Shown: positions 6,431-7,430 of the stretch, one piece after another
How the letters are laid out: each line of letters opens with the position of its first letter
Numbering within the stretch: position 1 is the first letter of the stretch
Assembly (NCBI GenBank): GCA_023433185.1
Contig: JAEZEN010000027.1
Location: 1 to 7,430 of the forward strand
Reading direction: 5' to 3'
DNA: 7,430 bases
Origin: Pseudomonadota bacterium
GTDB taxonomy: Bacteria; Pseudomonadota; Alphaproteobacteria; Rhizobiales; Kaistiaceae
Notes under the pieces: generated by a model
What the model was told of the DNA's origin: nothing
The model's database searches: none
Seen by the model: only the letters and a program-made list of their open reading frames with translations
Translations under genes and position numbers: made by a program

Positions 6431-7430
6431 CCGCCGCGTTCGGCACGGGGCGCATCGCCTATCCGGGCCTCCGGGCGTTCGGCCGCGAGGAGTTCGACCT
6501 CTTCTTCGGGCGCGAGAGCTGCGTCGACGAGATGGTCGACACGCTCGGCCGGACCCGCTTCCTCGCGGTTCTCGGCACATCGGGCAGCGGCAAGTCCTCG
6601 CTGGTCCGCACCGGTCTTCTCAACGCCCTGGAGCTCGGGTTCCTCGCCTCCGCCGGATCGACCTGGCGCATCGCCGAGCTCCGCCCGCGCGGCCATCCGA
6701 TCCGTTCGCTCGCCATTGCACTCCTCGAGGTGCAGGGGAACGCCAGCCCGGACGAGGCCGAGATCGAGATCCTCGCCGCCTTCCTTCGCCGCGGCCCGCG
6801 ATCGCTGATCGAATGGTCGAGGAGCGGCCACCTGCCGCCCCGGGCCAACCTGATCGTGCTGGTCGACCAGTTCGAGGAGCTGTTCCGCTACCAGGACTAT
6901 TCCGGCCGCGAGGAGGCCGAGGCCTTCGTCGCGCTGCTGGTCACCGCGTCCCGCGAGGCCGCGCCGATCCATGTCGCGATCACCATGCGCTCGGAATATC
7001 TCGGCGCCTGCACGCTGATCGACGGCCTGCCCGAGGTCATCAACCGCGGGCTCTACCTCACCCCGCGGATGAGCCGCGAGGAGTGCCGCCAGGCGATCGT
7101 CGGCCCGGCCGAGGTCTGCGGCTTCGGCATCGAGGACCGGCTCGTCAACAAGCTGCTCAACGACCTCACCGACTTCGCCCCGTGGGAGGCGGGGGGCGGC
7201 CACGACCAGCAGCGCCGGCTCGGCCGCCGGGCGGACCAGCTGCCGCTGATGCAGCATGTGCTCAACCTGCTCTGGCAGCGGGCGAGGGCGCGGAACGAGA
7301 CCGACATCGTCCTCACCCTCGACGACTACGAGGCGGCGGGCGGCCTCGGCGGGGCGCTCGACCGCCATGCCGACGAGGTCGCCGCGCGCGTGCCCCCCGA
7401 GCACCAGAGTGCCATCGACCCGGTCTTCCG
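6427..7430 (+). CDS. nSTAND1-type P-loop NTPase, N-terminal 334 residues (cut by window edge)
   Basis: The frame is open from ATG 6427 to the window edge. AYPGLRAFGREEFDLFFGRE (11-30) is the typical opening of the novel STAND NTPase 1 domain (consensus YPGLRPF...FFGRE). Then come Walker A GTSGSGKSS (50-58, Lys56), Walker B LIVLVDQFEELF (142-153, Asp147), ITMRSEYLGAC with sensor-like Arg188 (185-195), and helices with the family-typical QLPLMQHVLNLLWQ (271-284). STAND proteins are ATP switches: a C-terminal sensor, commonly WD40, TPR or other repeats, detects a signal, the NTPase oligomerises and an effector is activated. Here the N-terminus carries no fused effector; the TIR protein encoded immediately upstream, with an ATGA overlap, is the likely effector. 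The overlap and the weak ribosome binding site point to translational coupling. The C-terminal sensor lies outside the window. The incomplete end is due to the window and is not a truncation. Confidence 0.93.
   Translation, partial: MTAAFGTGRIAYPGLRAFGREEFDLFFGRESCVDEMVDTLGRTRFLAVLGTSGSGKSSLVRTGLLNALELGFLASAGSTWRIAELRPRGHPIRSLAIALLEVQGNASPDEAEIEILAAFLRRGPRSLIEWSRSGHLPPRANLIVLVDQFEELFRYQDYSGREEAEAFVALLVTASREAAPIHVAITMRSEYLGACTLIDGLPEVINRGLYLTPRMSREECRQAIVGPAEVCGFGIEDRLVNKLLNDLTDFAPWEAGGGHDQQRRLGRRADQLPLMQHVLNLLWQRARARNETDIVLTLDDYEAAGGLGGALDRHADEVAARVPPEHQSAIDPVF

Noticed and set aside
4832..6580. Minus-strand open frame of 582 codons across the TIR gene
   Set aside because: Antisense to TIR-domain coding sequence and to the TIR/STAND junction; composition is typical of GC-driven shadow frames.
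6253..7404. Minus-strand open frame of 383 codons
   Set aside because: Antisense to the nSTAND1 gene, whose Walker A, Walker B and family-specific N-terminal motif are unambiguous on the plus strand.

Overview
The window is very GC-rich, with G/C-dominated third codon positions throughout. It has the look of an alphaproteobacterium of the Hyphomicrobiales (Rhizobiales) kind. This placement rests on composition, the presence of a DUF2277 gene and the style of the intergenic palindrome, so it is an inference and not an identification. No rRNA, tRNA, CRISPR array, insertion sequence or integrase was seen.

Layout. Positions 1-631 hold two minus-strand genes in a tight pair: a small exported protein of unknown function (182-631), then the beginning of a DUF2277 gene that runs off the left edge (1-171). 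These look like ordinary chromosomal neighbours. After an 83-base divergent gap, a plus-strand gene (715-2574) encodes a cytosolic Ser/Thr protein kinase with an N-terminal TPR-like helical half and a C-terminal kinase domain. It converges on a minus-strand gene (2823-4652) for a membrane-anchored FHA-trypsin protease. The 248-base gap between them carries overlapping inverted repeats. A 236-base divergent gap with a promoter candidate for each strand and a 7-bp dyad then leads to a plus-strand pair. The first (4889-6430) is a 513-residue protein with an N-terminal TIR domain and two further TIR-like modules joined by proline-rich linkers. The second (6427 to the right edge) is an nSTAND1-type P-loop NTPase that starts inside the stop codon of the TIR gene.

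How they may work together (inference). The kinase could phosphorylate threonines that the FHA domain reads, linking cytosolic phosphorylation to a periplasmic serine protease. The TIR protein would be an effector or signalling module controlled by the STAND NTPase, whose sensor region lies beyond the window. Kinase, FHA, trypsin, TIR and STAND are typical parts of bacterial conflict or immune signalling systems. This four-gene combination is the most interesting content of the window and could be an uncharacterised defence or programmed-response locus. The STAND gene is cut by the window, so the right border of the locus is unknown.
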